Positions 1-13,175 of a DNA stretch of 64,000 bases are shown here, piece by piece. Within the stretch, counting starts at the first letter, position 1. Each line of letters opens with the position of its first letter. The translations under genes were made by a program, and so were the position numbers. The stretch spans positions 3,601,501 through 3,665,500 of the forward strand of contig CP047152.1 of NCBI GenBank assembly GCA_041879295.1, written 5' to 3'. The DNA comes from Pseudomonas putida (lineage in GTDB: Bacteria; Pseudomonadota; Gammaproteobacteria; Pseudomonadales; Pseudomonadaceae). Under the pieces are notes generated by a model. That model was given only the letters and a program-made list of their open reading frames with translations, had not been told where the DNA came from and made no database searches.

Positions 1-1
1 G

Positions 2-268
2 GGCGACCTGTTGTGTCGCACCGGCGGCGAGGAGTTCTTGATATTGCTGCCTGGGGCAACCCTGAATGTGGCCGCCGCAGTGGCCGAACGGTTGCGTGTG
101 ACCGTACAGGATATGCCGGTGGAACCGGTGGGGGCAGTGACAATTTCGCTGGGGGTGACGCACTGGGATGGCGAGACGCACGGCGAGCCCATGAACGCAT
201 TGGGCGAGGCTGACCGGGCGCTTTACCGGGCCAAGCAAGAGGGGCGCAACCGGGTCGCTTTTGCCTGA
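2..268 (+). CDS. GGDEF-domain protein, C-terminal fragment (probable diguanylate cyclase)
   Basis: This is the 3' end of a gene whose start lies left of the window. The visible 88 residues form the second half of a GGDEF domain, which makes cyclic di-GMP from two GTP. The active-site signature reads GGEEF within LCRTGGEEFLILLPG, and the family's C-terminal ADRALYRAKQEGRNRV segment is present, so the visible part looks catalytically competent. Nothing can be said about the sensory N-terminus. No RxxD inhibitory site can be judged because that region is cut. Reading frame 2 is open from the first full codon to the TGA. Confidence 0.9.
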   Translation, partial: GDLLCRTGGEEFLILLPGATLNVAAAVAERLRVTVQDMPVEPVGAVTISLGVTHWDGETHGEPMNALGEADRALYRAKQEGRNRVAFA

Positions 269-427
269 ACGCCTTGTGTTGTCACCATGGAACGGGCTCG
301 CCCGTGAAAATGCCGATACAGGCAACGATGCATCGCTGCCCTGTAACAATTCCTGTCATAAAACTGCAGCGTTCCAGTCATAGGATTGACCCCGACCTGA
401 CATTTTCACTTCATGGATGAGCGTCTC

Positions 428-1204
428 ATGCGTCGTGTGGTTTTCAATCAGAAAGGTGGCGTTGGCAAATCCAGCATTGCCTGCAACCTCGCCGCAGCCA
501 GTGCCGCCGAGGGCTACCGAACCTTGCTGGTCGACCTCGACCCACAGGCCAATGCCACCTTCTACCTGACCGGGCTGGCCAACGACACCATTCCTGCCGG
601 CATCGCCGACTTCTTCCGCCAGACCTTGTCGCCGGTTACTGCCGCCGGCAAGAAGCACCGCGTGGTAATCACCGAAACCCGCTACAGCAACCTGCACCTG
701 GTCACCGCCAGCCCTGACCTCAGCGACCTGCAAAGCAAGCTGGAGAGCAAGTTCAAGATCAACAAGCTGCGCAAGTTGCTGGTGGCGCTGGGCGAGGACT
801 ACGAGCGGATCTACATCGACACCCCGCCCGCACTGAACTTCTACACCTTCAGCGCGCTGGTGGCGGCCGAGCGTCTGTTGATTCCGTTCGACTGCGACAG
901 TTTCTCGCGCCAGGCCCTGCACAGTGTCATGGCCGAGGTCGAAGAACTGCGCCAGGACCACAACCCCGCGCTGCAGGTGGAAGGTGTGGTGGTCAATCAG
1001 TTCGCCGGCCGCACCGCACTGCACCAGACCCTGGTCGATCAACTGCGCAGCGAAGGCCTGCCGGTGCTGCCGGTGTACCTGAGCAGTTCGATCAAGATGC
1101 GTGAATCGCACCATGCCTCGGTGCCATTGGTGCATTTGGCGCCACGGCATAAACTGGCCCTGGAATTTGTCGATTTGCTGGATGTGCTTGAGCGTGCGGC
1201 CTGA
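428..1204 (+). CDS. ParA/MinD-type P-loop ATPase
   Basis: A ParA-family ATPase of 258 residues. The deviant Walker A motif KGGVGKSS appears within the first 16 residues, followed by LLVDLDPQANAT (Walker A' region) and YIDTPPALNF (Walker B/switch region). These proteins form ATP-dependent dimers that position DNA or protein cargo. No parB or parS site is visible beside it, so it is an orphan ParA and its cargo is unknown. I chose the ATG at 428 because the protein then starts MRRVVFNQKGG, as is usual in the family, and a GGATGAG stretch lies just upstream. An in-frame ATG at 413 would add five residues. Confidence 0.85.
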   Translation: MRRVVFNQKGGVGKSSIACNLAAASAAEGYRTLLVDLDPQANATFYLTGLANDTIPAGIADFFRQTLSPVTAAGKKHRVVITETRYSNLHLVTASPDLSDLQSKLESKFKINKLRKLLVALGEDYERIYIDTPPALNFYTFSALVAAERLLIPFDCDSFSRQALHSVMAEVEELRQDHNPALQVEGVVVNQFAGRTALHQTLVDQLRSEGLPVLPVYLSSSIKMRESHHASVPLVHLAPRHKLALEFVDLLDVLERAA

Positions 1205-1323
1205 CAGGCCTTTTGAGGCACTCCGGCTGTAACCTGCTGCATCGGTTGAATCAGGTATACCGAGGTCGCCCTCGACAAAGCGCCTTGCAGCGCCCGGCTA
1301 TCTACTGGCAAGCACAATAACGA

Positions 1324-1344
1324 TGGCGCGGCCCTACCGCGCCA
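1324..1344. terminator. GC-rich hairpin between parA-like gene and MFS gene
   Basis: An 8-bp perfect stem (TGGCGCGG / CCGCGCCA) with a 5-nt loop. It lies 120 nt after the ParA-like gene and 41 nt before the MFS start codon. The following CTTTCATC is only weakly T-rich, so it could be a terminator or a 5' leader structure of the transporter mRNA. Confidence 0.35.
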
Positions 1345-1384
1345 CTTTCATCATGGCTGCCAAAGGAAACCGGAGAGCTCCCGC

Positions 1385-2722
1385 ATGTCCGCACATCATG
1401 AGGTATCCCCCGCCACCCTGCGCAGGGTGATAGCCGCTTCGGCCATCGGCAACTTCGTCGAATGGTTCGACTTCGCCGTGTACGGCTTTCTCGCCACGCT
1501 GATCGCCAGCCAGTTCTTTGCCAGCGAAGACGCCAGCGTGGCCTTGCTCAAAACCTTCGCGGTGTTCGCCGTGGCCTTCGCCCTGCGCCCCTTGGGCGGC
1601 ATCGTCTTCGGTGCCTTGGGCGACCGACTGGGTCGCAAGCGCATCCTGTCGCTGACCATCCTGCTGATGGCCGGCTCCACCACGTTGATCGGCCTGCTGC
1701 CGACCTATGCCAGCATCGGCCTGGCAGCCCCGGCGCTGCTGACCCTGGCCCGCTGCCTGCAGGGGTTTTCTGCCGGTGGCGAATATGCCGGGGCCTGCGC
1801 CTACCTGATGGAGCACGCGCCTGACGACAAGCGCGCCTTTTATGGCAGCTTCGTACCTGTGTCGACCTTTTCCGCCTTTGCCTGCGCAGCGGTGATCGCT
1901 TATGGCCTGGAGGCCAGCCTGTCGACCGAGGCGATGAATGCCTGGGGCTGGCGCATTCCGTTCCTGATTGCCGCACCGCTGGGCCTGGTCGGCCTGTACC
2001 TGCGCTGGCGCATGGAGGAAACCCCGGCGTTCCGCGAAGCCGTCGCCCAAGGCAAGGAGCACGAGCATTCACCGCTGAAGGAAACCCTGCGCCACCATGG
2101 CCGGGTCATCCGCAACCTGGGGGCGTTCATTTCGCTGACCGCGTTGTCGTTCTACATGTTCACCACCTACTTCGCCACCTACCTGCAACTGGTCGGCAAC
2201 CTGACCCGCGCGCAGTCACTGCTGGTGACCACCGTGGCCCTGCTGTTCGCCGCCGTGGGCTGCCCGCTGGCCGGTGCATTTTCGGACCGGGTGGGGCGGC
2301 GCAAGACCATCGGTTTTACCTGCCTGTGGATGATGCTTAGCGTGTTCCCGGCGTACTGGCTGGCCAGCTCTGGCTCGATGTCGGGTGCGTTGCTGGGGGT
2401 GATCCTGCTAGCGGTGGGGGCACTGTGCAGTGGCGTGGTTACCGCAGCATTGCTGTCGGAAAGTTTCCCTACACGTACCCGCTATACCGCTTCGGCGATT
2501 ACCTACAACGTGGCCTACACGCTATTTGGCGGCACTGCGCCGCTGGTGGCAACCTGGCTCATCGGCCAAACCGGCAGCAGCCTGGCACCGGCGTTCTACC
2601 TGGTGGTGATTGCGCTGGTGGCGTTGGTGGGCGGCTTGGCGTTGCCGGAAACTTCGCGGATTTCTTTGCATGAGGACATGAGCATGGACGGTGTGCGGGC
2701 CGGAACCCGAAACACCGTCTGA
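1385..2722 (+). CDS. MFS transporter, metabolite:H+ symporter (MHS) family
   Basis: A 445-residue inner-membrane transporter of the MHS group, which includes the proline/betaine, citrate and alpha-ketoglutarate permeases. Visible hallmarks are the N-terminal NFVEWFDFAVYGF, the loop 2-3 motif GDRLGRKR, the RCLQGFSAGGEYAGA segment of helix 4-5, and a second cytoplasmic motif SDRVGRRK after helix 8. About twelve hydrophobic segments are present. The substrate cannot be fixed from sequence; a dicarboxylate, tricarboxylate or osmolyte taken up with protons is likely. GGAG lies about nine bases before the ATG. It runs alone and converges on czcA across a short shared hairpin. Confidence 0.88.
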   Translation: MSAHHEVSPATLRRVIAASAIGNFVEWFDFAVYGFLATLIASQFFASEDASVALLKTFAVFAVAFALRPLGGIVFGALGDRLGRKRILSLTILLMAGSTTLIGLLPTYASIGLAAPALLTLARCLQGFSAGGEYAGACAYLMEHAPDDKRAFYGSFVPVSTFSAFACAAVIAYGLEASLSTEAMNAWGWRIPFLIAAPLGLVGLYLRWRMEETPAFREAVAQGKEHEHSPLKETLRHHGRVIRNLGAFISLTALSFYMFTTYFATYLQLVGNLTRAQSLLVTTVALLFAAVGCPLAGAFSDRVGRRKTIGFTCLWMMLSVFPAYWLASSGSMSGALLGVILLAVGALCSGVVTAALLSESFPTRTRYTASAITYNVAYTLFGGTAPLVATWLIGQTGSSLAPAFYLVVIALVALVGGLALPETSRISLHEDMSMDGVRAGTRNTV

Positions 2723-2729
2723 AATTTCC

Positions 2730-2748
2730 GGGGCTGCCTTGCAGCCCC
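2730..2748. terminator. Bidirectional terminator hairpin
   Basis: GGGGCTGC pairs perfectly with GCAGCCCC around a CTT loop, between the convergent MFS and czcA genes. On the minus-strand transcript it is followed by GGAAATTT, a weak U-tract. Confidence 0.6.
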
Positions 2749-2754
2749 GACTGC

Positions 2755-7124
<4,370 letters not shown>

Positions 7125-7132
<8 letters not shown>

Positions 7133-8378
7133 TGTTGCTCCTGCTATCGGGTTTGTTGCTCAGGCCATCAAGATCGCCGTAGATCCGCTCCACGTGTGCA
7201 CGCGCGTCGGTCGCCGAGGCCAGCGCCTCGAGGTACAGCCCGCGAGCCTCGATCAGCGTGCGCTGGGCGTCGAGTACATCGAGAAAAGCGAACTTGCCCA
7301 TTTCAAAACCGCGGGTGGCGGTGTCCACGGCCTGCTGCGCAGCCGGCAGGATGGTGCGGTCGTAGGCTTCAACGTCCTGCATCGCCGTCTCCCACTGGCT
7401 GATGGCACTGCGGGTTTCACTTCGCAGACGCAGCTCCACGGCATTGCGCAGGTCGCGCGCCTGATCGGCACGGCGCGCAGCCGCCAGGACATTGCCCTGG
7501 TTGCGGTCGAACAGCGGCAACGGCATGGACAGGCCAACCACGTTCACCCGCTCCCGGTCTTCGCGGCTGTACTGGCTGCCAAGGCTGACGGTGAGGTTGG
7601 GGAAACGCTGGGCTTTTTCCGAACCCAGGGACGCATCGCCGCGCTCGACCTGGGCAGCGGCCAGGCGCCATTCAACGGTCTGTTCGACCTGTTCAAGCAA
7701 GGTGTCGGCACCCGGCGCGATGCCTGGCGAAAGGTTGGCCGCCTGTAACCGTTCAAAGCTTGCCATCGGGCTGCCCGTCAACCGGGCCAAGGCCTGGTAG
7801 GCCACGCTGCGCTGGGTTTTCGCGCGGCGCACTTCGGTCTGGGCCTGGGCCAGTTGCACCTGGGCACGGGTGGCCTCCACCGGTGATGACTGGCCTGCCG
7901 TAACCCGCCCTTGCACCACCCGCAGGCCGCGTTCAGTCAATGCCTGCGACTGCTGCGCCAGCTCCAGCGCGGTCTGCGCACGCAAGGCAGCGTGGAAAGC
8001 CTGCACCACATCGGCCCGCAGGGCGTTGCGCTGGCGCTCCAGGTCGAGCAGGGCAATGGCCTGGCCGGCCTCCGCCACGGCGAGACGTGCGCCACGCTTT
8101 CCGCCCAGTTCCAGCGGCTGGCTGAGGGTGACGGTGGTGGTGGTGGTGTCGCGACGGGTGTCCTCGACCTCCCAGGCCAGCTCCGGGTTGGGGATCAGCC
8201 CGGCTTGGCGCCATTCGCCATCGGCAATGCCAATTTCACGGCCGGCTGCAGCCAGCTCCGGGTTCTGGGCGAAAGCGGCGGCAAGCGCCTGGGGCAGGCT
8301 CAGCGCCTGGCTGGCCTGGGCGCCGGTGGCACTGGCCAGCAACAGACAGAGCAAGGCGATCTTGCGGGGGATGGGCAC
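7125..8378 (-). CDS. czcC: CzcC-type outer-membrane efflux protein (TolC family)
   Basis: First gene of the czcCBA operon, 417 residues. A signal peptide (MPIPRKIALLCLLLASATGAQA) leads into two OEP repeats rich in Gln, Ala and Arg that form the helical periplasmic barrel (for example LAQAQTEVRRAKTQRSVAYQAL and a second copy near LDVLDAQRTLIEARGLYLEAL). This is the exit duct of the tripartite pump. A perfect inverted repeat resembling sites of metal-responsive OmpR-type regulators lies about 75 nt upstream of the start, so metal induction is likely. No czcRS pair adjoins the operon. Confidence 0.92.
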
Positions 8379-8451
8379 GACACAGGTCCTCTCGGCGAAG
8401 CATTGGCGAGGGACTGTAGAAAGGGCCGGTTATCGGGGCGGTGGCGGCAAG

Positions 8452-8467
8452 ATTACAATTTTGTAAT
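8452..8467. promoter_or_regulatory. CusR/CzcR-like inverted repeat upstream of czcC
   Basis: ATTACAA-TT-TTGTAAT, a perfect 7-bp inverted repeat with a 2-nt spacer. Its layout matches the known CusR-type box (TGACAA-n2-TTGTCA) bound by heavy-metal response regulators. It sits in the 254-nt czcC/aroQ divergent region, 74-89 nt from the czcC start, and is the most AT-rich patch there. Confidence 0.65.
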
Positions 8468-8632
8468 GACGCGCTGCGTTGCTTTGCAGGCGCAGCCTTG
8501 TGCTGCTGGGCACAGGACGGTGAACGCCCAAGAAGTTCGATAATCGCCCACTTTCCCGGTGCGACGATCTTGTCCAATTGACGGAACTAACCAGTCAGTA
8601 CAAAACTACGTGCATTCAACAACAACAAAGCG

Positions 8633-9091
8633 ATGCCCGTCATGAAGCCCCTTATTCTCGTGCTCAACGGCCCCAACCTGAACATGCTGGGCACCCGCGA
8701 GCCTGCCCAGTACGGCCACGAAACCCTCGCTGACCTGGCTCAGGGATGTGCCGATACTGCCCACGCCCACGGCCTGGAAATCGAGTTTCGCCAAACCAAC
8801 CACGAAGGCGAACTGATCGACTGGATCCACGCTGCCCGTGGCCGCTGCGCCGGCATCGTGATCAACCCTGGCGCCTGGACGCACACCTCGGTGGCCATCC
8901 GCGATGCCCTGGTGGCCAGCGAACTGCCGGTGATCGAGGTGCACCTGTCCAATGTGCACAAACGCGAGCCGTTCCGTCACTTGTCGTTCGTATCGTCCAT
9001 CGCCGTCGGTGTCATCTGCGGCCTGGGCAGCCACGGCTACCGCATGGCGCTGAGCCACTTCGCCGAGTTGCTGCAGGAGCGTACGGCATGA
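8633..9091 (+). CDS. aroQ: Type II 3-dehydroquinate dehydratase
   Basis: 152 residues, the normal length of the dodecameric type II enzyme that interconverts 3-dehydroquinate and 3-dehydroshikimate. Family blocks are all present: [18 protein letters not shown] with the catalytic Tyr, [30 protein letters not shown], and [17 protein letters not shown] with the catalytic His. A second ATG at 8642 ([12 protein letters not shown]) could be the true start. The stop codon overlaps the start of the dehydrogenase gene (ATGA), so the two are translated together. That pairing with an NAD-type quinate/shikimate dehydrogenase suggests a catabolic rather than biosynthetic role. Confidence 0.93.
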   Translation: MPVMKPLILVLNGPNLNMLGTREPAQYGHETLADLAQGCADTAHAHGLEIEFRQTNHEGELIDWIHAARGRCAGIVINPGAWTHTSVAIRDALVASELPVIEVHLSNVHKREPFRHLSFVSSIAVGVICGLGSHGYRMALSHFAELLQERTA

Positions 9092-9936
9092 GCCAGCAAG
9101 CCATCCTCGCCGGCCTGATCGGCCGCGGCATTCAACTGTCACGTACGCCGGCCCTGCATGAACACGAAGGCGACGCCCAGGCCCTGCGCTACTTGTACCG
9201 GCTGATCGACGCCGACCAGCTGCAACTGGACGACAGCGCCCTGCCCGGCCTGCTCGAAGCCGCGCAACATACCGGCTTCACCGGGCTGAACATTACCTAC
9301 CCGTTCAAGCAGGCGATCCTGCCGTTGCTCGACGAACTGTCCGACGAGGCCCGTGGTATCGGCGCGGTAAATACCGTGGTGCTCAAGGACGGCAAGCGAG
9401 TCGGCCACAACACAGACTGCCTGGGCTTTGCCGAAGGCTTGCGCCGTGGCCTTCCCGGTGCGGCACGGCGCCAGGTGGTACAGATGGGTGCCGGTGGCGC
9501 TGGCTCGGCCGTGGCCCATGCCCTGCTGGGTGAAGGGGTAGAGCGGCTGGTGCTGTTCGAAGTGGACTCAGCCCGTGCGCAGGCGCTGGTGGACAACCTG
9601 AACGCCCATTTCGGCGCGGAGCGCGCCGTGCTTGGCACCGACCTGGCCGCAGCCCTGGCCGAAGCGGACGGGCTGGTCAACACCACGCCGGTGGGCATGG
9701 CCAAGCTACCGGGCACGCCACTGCCGGTGGAATTGCTGCATGCCCGCCTGTGGGTGGCCGAGATCATCTACTTCCCGCTGGAGACCGAACTGCTGCGCGC
9801 GGCCCGGGCACTGGGCTGCCGCACGCTGGATGGCAGCAACATGGCGGTGTTCCAGGCGGTGAAGGCATTCGAGCTGTTCAGCGGGCGGCAGGCGGATGCG
9901 GCACGAATGCAGGCACACTTTGCCAGTTTCACCTGA
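9088..9936 (+). CDS. Quinate/shikimate dehydrogenase (AroE family, NAD-type)
   Basis: 282-residue AroE-fold enzyme. The substrate-binding start is [11 protein letters not shown] instead of the biosynthetic SxSPxxHN form, and NITYPFKQ (catalytic Lys), AVNTVV and HNTDCLGF follow. The Rossmann loop [13 protein letters not shown] is followed by FEVDSARAQ; an Asp at the end of that strand, where NADP enzymes usually have NRT, points to NAD. Both traits match catabolic quinate/shikimate dehydrogenases of the Corynebacterium QSDH type. Together with aroQ it would take quinate or shikimate into dehydroshikimate and the protocatechuate pathway. Transporter and regulator are not in the window. The exact name (aroE3, qsuD-like) is uncertain. 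Confidence 0.85.
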   Translation: MSQQAILAGLIGRGIQLSRTPALHEHEGDAQALRYLYRLIDADQLQLDDSALPGLLEAAQHTGFTGLNITYPFKQAILPLLDELSDEARGIGAVNTVVLKDGKRVGHNTDCLGFAEGLRRGLPGAARRQVVQMGAGGAGSAVAHALLGEGVERLVLFEVDSARAQALVDNLNAHFGAERAVLGTDLAAALAEADGLVNTTPVGMAKLPGTPLPVELLHARLWVAEIIYFPLETELLRAARALGCRTLDGSNMAVFQAVKAFELFSGRQADAARMQAHFASFT

Positions 9937-9948
9937 TAGAAAAGTGTT

Positions 9949-10036
9949 GGCTTCTTCGCGGGCACGCCCGCTCCCACAGGTACTGCGCAAACGTTACTGA
10001 TTGCACTCTCCCTGTGGGGCATGCCCGCGAAGTGGC
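9949..10036. repeat. REP pair (REPIN) of the P. putida type
   Basis: Two inverted copies of a CTTCTTCGCGGGC.. / ..GCCCGCGAAG element flank about 30 nt of unique sequence, between the convergent dehydrogenase and thioredoxin-like genes. The same element recurs at 45.35-45.44 kb and as a single copy near 45.74 kb. Confidence 0.8.
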
Positions 10037-10049
10037 CGGTAAAGGAGAA

Positions 10050-10586
10050 TCACTCTTTTTCATCCAGCAAAGCCTGTATCACCTGTTCCTGCCCGCCATA
10101 ATCCCCCTCGCCAAAGTGCACATGGCGCACCTGCCCCTTGCGGTCGACAAAGTAATGCGCCGGCCAGAACTGGTTGCCCCAGGCATTCCACACCTTGTAG
10201 TCGTTATCTACCGCCACCGGATACCCGATACCCAACCGGGCAACCTTGCTCCGCAAAGTGCCGACATCATGCTCGTAGTCGTACTCGGGTGTGTGCACTC
10301 CTACCACCACCAGACCTTGATCGGCATAGCGCCGCGCCCACTCATTCACATGCGGCAGGCTGCGCCGGCAGTTGATGCAGTCCCAGGTCCAGAAGTCCAC
10401 CAGCACCACTTTGCCCTTGAGCCCCGGGGCATCCAGCGGCGCCGAATTCAACCACTGGCTGGCGCCGGACAGCGACGGCATGGCGCCGTAGCTGTCGCGG
10501 GCCTTCAGGTGCCCAGCCAATCCAAGACCCGTCAGCGCCAGCGCAAAACCGCCTGCCTTGAGCATCCGGCGGCGATCAGTTGTCAT
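10050..10586 (-). CDS. Tat-exported TlpA/DipZ-like thioredoxin-fold protein
   Basis: 178 residues from ATG 10586. The N-terminus DRRRMLKAGGFALALTGLGLAG is a twin-arginine signal (RRxMLK then a hydrophobic run), so the folded protein is exported to the periplasm. The redox motif is WTWDCINCRRSLP (CINC), typical of DipZ-C-terminal-like redoxins, followed by GVHTPEYDYE and a conserved FWPAHYFVDRKG with the cis-Pro region. It probably exchanges disulfides on exported metal-site proteins. It overlaps the upstream DUF2790 gene by 11 nt, so the two form an operon that is divergent from the two-component system. An in-frame upstream start at 10646 is unlikely. Confidence 0.85.
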   Translation of the reverse strand: MTTDRRRMLKAGGFALALTGLGLAGHLKARDSYGAMPSLSGASQWLNSAPLDAPGLKGKVVLVDFWTWDCINCRRSLPHVNEWARRYADQGLVVVGVHTPEYDYEHDVGTLRSKVARLGIGYPVAVDNDYKVWNAWGNQFWPAHYFVDRKGQVRHVHFGEGDYGGQEQVIQALLDEKE

Positions 10587-10851
10587 GGCAACCGCCCGTG
10601 GCGTAGGTGCGGTACTGCACGCTTTGCCGCTGGCCATGGGAGTCAAGGTAGTCCATTCGGGTATTCACCAGGCCACAGGCGTTACTCTGGTCATCCTGAA
10701 CCGACAGCACTTTCTTCACATCCAGAGGCTCACCGTAGCGGTACTGCATGACCCCGCCATCCTGCATCGGGGCAGTGCTGGCCTGGGCAGCGATGGCGCC
10801 GAAGCTGAGCACGGCGAACAGGCTGGCGCTGGCGATAGTCTTGACGTTCAT
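10576..10851 (-). CDS. DUF2790-like small periplasmic protein
   Basis: 91 residues from ATG 10851, chosen because AGGAGAG precedes it at good spacing. A signal peptide (MNVKTIASASLFAVLSFGAIAAQA) is followed by a short mature domain with YRYGEPLDVKKVLSV and two Cys (NACGLVN, TGGCHDN). That fits DUF2790, a Pseudomonas-restricted family of small exported proteins often found near metal-responsive two-component systems; the link to metal is family context, not shown here. It heads an operon with the Tat-exported redoxin. A direct-repeat operator lies about 70 nt upstream in the same orientation. Confidence 0.75.
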   Translation of the reverse strand: MNVKTIASASLFAVLSFGAIAAQASTAPMQDGGVMQYRYGEPLDVKKVLSVQDDQSNACGLVNTRMDYLDSHGQRQSVQYRTYATGGCHDN

Positions 10852-10920
10852 GGCATCTCTCCTGAGTAACAATTGGGGGGGAGTGTTGCTCCCCGGTCGA
10901 GAGCCATTTCACGCCTGCCA

Positions 10921-10937
10921 GGTATCGCGCATGTGTC
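10921..10937 (-). promoter_or_regulatory. Putative response-regulator site upstream of DUF2790 gene
   Basis: On the minus strand this reads GACACATGCGCGATACC: two GAYAC half-sites 11 bp apart. It closely matches the copy before the ferric-reductase-like gene (GACACACTGCAGATACC). Direct repeats one helical turn apart are typical of OmpR-family regulators. Confidence 0.5.
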
Positions 10938-10982
10938 GTCCAGCGTTGTGATGTGCTTCCTGCTGTATCTCTGCCCGTGCCA

Positions 10983-10998
10983 GATACACTGCAATACA
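10983..10998 (+). promoter_or_regulatory. Putative autoregulatory site of the two-component system
   Basis: GATACACTGCAATACA: GATACA and AATACA with 10-bp spacing, 71 nt before the response regulator start. A TGTATC half-site in the opposite orientation lies at 10964. The arrangement suggests that the regulator controls its own gene and the divergent DUF2790 operon. Confidence 0.5.
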
Positions 10999-11068
10999 AA
11001 CTCCCGCAGGCAAGGGCGAACGCGCTCGGTACACTGCGCCCAACCCCCTTTGCACAGGAACCCAGCGC

Positions 11069-11809
11069 ATGGAACACGTCGATCACATCCTGATCGTCGA
11101 CGACGACCGCGAGATCCGCGAACTGGTCGGCAATTACCTGAAGAAGAACGGCCTGCGCACCAGCATCGTTGCCGATGGCCGGCAGATGCGCGCCTTTCTC
11201 GAAGCCAACAGCGTCGACCTGATCGTGCTCGACATCATGATGCCCGGCGACGACGGTCTGCTGTTGTGCCGCGAGCTGCGCGCCGGCAAGCACCGCAACA
11301 CGCCGGTGCTGATGCTGACCGCCCGCAATGACGAAACCGACCGCATCATCGGCCTGGAAATGGGCGCCGACGACTACCTGACCAAACCGTTCTCGGCCCG
11401 CGAACTGCTCGCCCGCATCAACGCCGTGCTGCGCCGCACACGCATGCTGCCACCCAACCTGACCATCAGTGAAAGCAGCCGCCTGCTGGGTTTCGGTCAA
11501 TGGCGCCTGGACACCACCGCGCGCCACCTGCTCGACAGCGAAGGCACCCTGGTGGCCCTGAGCGGCGCCGAATACCGCCTGCTGCGGGTGTTCCTCGACC
11601 ACCCGCAGCGGGTGCTCAGCCGTGAACAGCTGCTTAACCTGACCCAGGGCCGCGAAGCCGACATCTTCGACCGCTCCATCGACTTGCTGGTCAGCCGCCT
11701 GCGCCAGCGCCTGAGTGACGATGCCCGCGAGCCCAGCTGCATCAAGACCGTGCGCAGCGAGGGCTACGTGTTCTCGCTGCCGGTGCAACTGCTCGAGTCC
11801 CCCTCATGA
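11069..11809 (+). CDS. OmpR/PhoB-family response regulator
   Basis: 246 residues: a receiver domain (1-120) with the acidic pocket DDDRE, phospho-acceptor Asp55 in IVLDIMMPG, the switch LMLTARND and YLTKPF; then a winged-helix DNA-binding domain (about 140-240) with LSGAEYRLLRVFLDHPQRVLSREQLL and the C-terminal IKTVRSEGYVF. It is the transcriptional output partner of the sensor kinase that starts four bases before its stop (ATGA overlap). Direct repeats matching one motif lie before its own gene, the DUF2790 operon, the reductase-hvfX operon and hvfA, so these are its likely targets. The stimulus is inferred to be metal stress, probably copper. Confidence 0.92.
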   Translation: MEHVDHILIVDDDREIRELVGNYLKKNGLRTSIVADGRQMRAFLEANSVDLIVLDIMMPGDDGLLLCRELRAGKHRNTPVLMLTARNDETDRIIGLEMGADDYLTKPFSARELLARINAVLRRTRMLPPNLTISESSRLLGFGQWRLDTTARHLLDSEGTLVALSGAEYRLLRVFLDHPQRVLSREQLLNLTQGREADIFDRSIDLLVSRLRQRLSDDAREPSCIKTVRSEGYVFSLPVQLLESPS

Positions 11810-13092
11810 AATGGCCACGCACCCTGGCCTCGCGCCTGGCACTGATCTTCTTCACCGGCCTGGTGTTGGCCTATGGTCTGTCGTTTGGCCTGCAGGCCTA
11901 CGAGCGCTATATCAGCAGCCGCTCGATGATGCTCAGCAACCTCGAGCAGGACGTGGCGACCTCGGTTGCCATCCTTGACCGCCTGCCCGCAGCCGAGCGT
12001 GCCGCCTGGCTGCCGCGCCTGGAACGGCGCACCTATCGCTATCGCCTCGACCAAGGCCTGGCCGGCGAAGCGATGCCGAGCAGTGACCCACCGATGGCCG
12101 CCGCGTCGATCGTCAAGGCCATTGGCAGCGACTACCGCCTGACCTTTCTGGAAATCCCTGGGCCCAATGCGCATTTCCAGGCACACCTGAACCTGGCCGA
12201 CGGCGCGCCCCTGACCATCGACGTAACGCCAACACCGGTCCCGGTAGCCCGTTGGTTGCCTGTGGTGCTGCTGATTCAGCTCGCTGTGCTGTTGCTGTGC
12301 ACTTGGCTGGCCGTACGCCTGGCCATCGGCCCGTTAACCCGTCTGGCCCAGGCCGTGGACAACCTCGACCCGGACCAGCCCGGCGTGCAACTGGATGAAA
12401 GCGGCCCACGCGAGGTGCGTTACGCTGCCGTGGCCTTCAACGCCCTGCAGGCGCGCATTGCTGCCCACCTAAAGGAACGCATGCAGTTGCTGGCGGCCAT
12501 TTCCCACGACCTGCAAACACCGATCACTCGCATGAAGTTGCGGGTCGAAGTGATGGATGAGGGGGTCGAAAGGGACAAGTTCTGGAACGACCTGGATGAA
12601 ATGGAACACCTGGTGCGCGAAGGCGTGGCTTATGCCCGCAGCATGGACAGCAGCACCGAAGCGACATGCCGGGTCAACCTTGATGCCTTTCTCGACAGCC
12701 TGGTATTCGACTACCAGGACAGCGGCGCCCAGGTCGAACGCCACGGCAACAGCGGTACCCTGCTGGAAACCCGCCCGCATGCGCTGCGTCGGGTACTGGT
12801 GAACCTGGTCGACAACGCCCTGAAGTTTGCAGGTGCTGCCGAGCTGCATGTGTCCTGCGAGGGCAGTACCACCATCATCCGCGTGCTCGACAACGGGCCA
12901 GGGATACCCGGTGACGAGCTGGATGAAGTGCTCAAGCCGTTCTACCGGGTGGAAGGTTCACGCAATCGCAGCACGGGTGGCACCGGCTTGGGACTGGCCA
13001 TTGCCCACCAGCTGATCCAGGCCATGGGGGGGCGGCTGACATTGAGCAACCGCGAACAGGGCGGATTGTGCGCGCAGATCGAACTCACCTGA
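11806..13092 (+). CDS. Membrane sensor histidine kinase
   Basis: 428 residues. TM1 spans about 10-32 and TM2 about 150-172, enclosing a periplasmic sensor of about 115 residues that is not Met/His rich. A HAMP linker follows, then the dimerisation helix with His234 in AAISHDLQTPITRMK, the N-box NLVDNALKFA, G1 DNGPGIP and G2 GGTGLGLAI. All catalytic boxes are intact. It phosphorylates the co-encoded OmpR-type regulator. The sensor domain has no obvious homologue by eye, so the ligand is unknown; the surrounding metallophore genes argue for a metal ion. Confidence 0.92.
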   Translation: MKWPRTLASRLALIFFTGLVLAYGLSFGLQAYERYISSRSMMLSNLEQDVATSVAILDRLPAAERAAWLPRLERRTYRYRLDQGLAGEAMPSSDPPMAAASIVKAIGSDYRLTFLEIPGPNAHFQAHLNLADGAPLTIDVTPTPVPVARWLPVVLLIQLAVLLLCTWLAVRLAIGPLTRLAQAVDNLDPDQPGVQLDESGPREVRYAAVAFNALQARIAAHLKERMQLLAAISHDLQTPITRMKLRVEVMDEGVERDKFWNDLDEMEHLVREGVAYARSMDSSTEATCRVNLDAFLDSLVFDYQDSGAQVERHGNSGTLLETRPHALRRVLVNLVDNALKFAGAAELHVSCEGSTTIIRVLDNGPGIPGDELDEVLKPFYRVEGSRNRSTGGTGLGLAIAHQLIQAMGGRLTLSNREQGGLCAQIELT

Positions 13093-13113
13093 AGTGCATC
13101 TGCGATCGTTGGC

Positions 13114-13147
13114 AGGAACGGCCTTGGATCTCGATCGGGCCGCTCCT
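13114..13147. repeat. Intergenic inverted repeat (AGGAACGGCC / GGCCGCTCCT)
   Basis: Ten-base arms with one G-T type mismatch around a 14-nt loop, just after the kinase stop. A related element (GGAGCGGCC / GGCCGTTCC) lies at 55957-55987. It is probably a dispersed REP-like palindrome that can also act as a terminator. Confidence 0.55.
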
Positions 13148-13175
13148 GTAAAAAGCGAGGTCGCCTCTACAAACA

